A DNA stretch of 6,340 nt. Source: Clostridia bacterium (lineage in GTDB: Bacteria > Bacillota > Clostridia > Oscillospirales > CAG-272). The notes below the pieces were generated by a model, which saw only the letters and a program-made list of their open reading frames with translations, was not told the origin of the DNA and did not search any database. Every line of letters begins with the position of its first letter. Positions within the stretch are counted from its first letter, which is position 1. A program made the position numbers and the translations under genes. Shown here piece after piece: positions 6,338 through 6,340 of this stretch. The stretch is from contig JAKSPR010000176.1 in the NCBI GenBank assembly GCA_024404655.1, positions 1 to 6,340 on the forward strand, written 5' to 3'.

Positions 6338-6340
6338 CAA

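Noticed and set aside
1..6340. CRISPR array, insertion sequence, toxin-antitoxin or defence genes
   Set aside because: No regularly spaced repeats, no transposase or terminal repeat pair around a gene, and no small paired genes; all coding space is taken by four housekeeping or metabolic genes.

Overview
The window looks like ordinary chromosomal DNA from a moderate-GC member of the Firmicutes, most likely a gut-type Clostridia (Oscillospiraceae-like; inferred, not proven). The grounds are sigma-A promoters with TTGACA boxes and TG-extended -10 boxes, AAAGGA(G) ribosome binding sites 9-10 nt before the starts, hairpin-plus-U-tract terminators, and the TrkA/TrkH and GtaA-like protein types.

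Layout. (1) Positions 1-130 hold, on the minus strand, the start of a transcription unit that leaves the window to the left. It has a TTGACA-17-TATAAT promoter with an extended -10, phased A-tracts upstream that resemble an UP element, then a boxB-like hairpin and a boxA-like sequence. This is the architecture of an rRNA (or stable RNA) operon leader; the RNA gene itself lies outside the window. (2) Positions 209-3187 form a divergent plus-strand K+ uptake operon: promoter, trkA (regulatory NAD-binding RCK subunit), trkH (membrane K+-translocating subunit) and an intrinsic terminator. (3) Positions 3182-3236 hold a nested inverted repeat of unknown role. (4) Positions 3260-6337 form a second plus-strand operon. 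It has a promoter with an inverted repeat over the -10, a 630-residue cytoplasmic protein of the 'glutaminase A' family (DUF4964/DUF5127/DUF4965/DUF1793 architecture), galM (aldose 1-epimerase) and a strong terminator at the window's right edge.

How the genes work together. TrkA gates TrkH by sensing nucleotides, which gives K+ uptake. In the second operon, an (alpha/alpha)6-type enzyme coupled to a mutarotase makes carbohydrate processing inside the cell more plausible than glutamine deamidation, although the family name says glutaminase. I see no mobile element, CRISPR array, defence system or clearly new multi-gene system. The points most worth following are the rRNA-type leader, the probable misnaming of the GtaA-like protein, the operator-like palindrome on its promoter, and the nested repeat between the operons.
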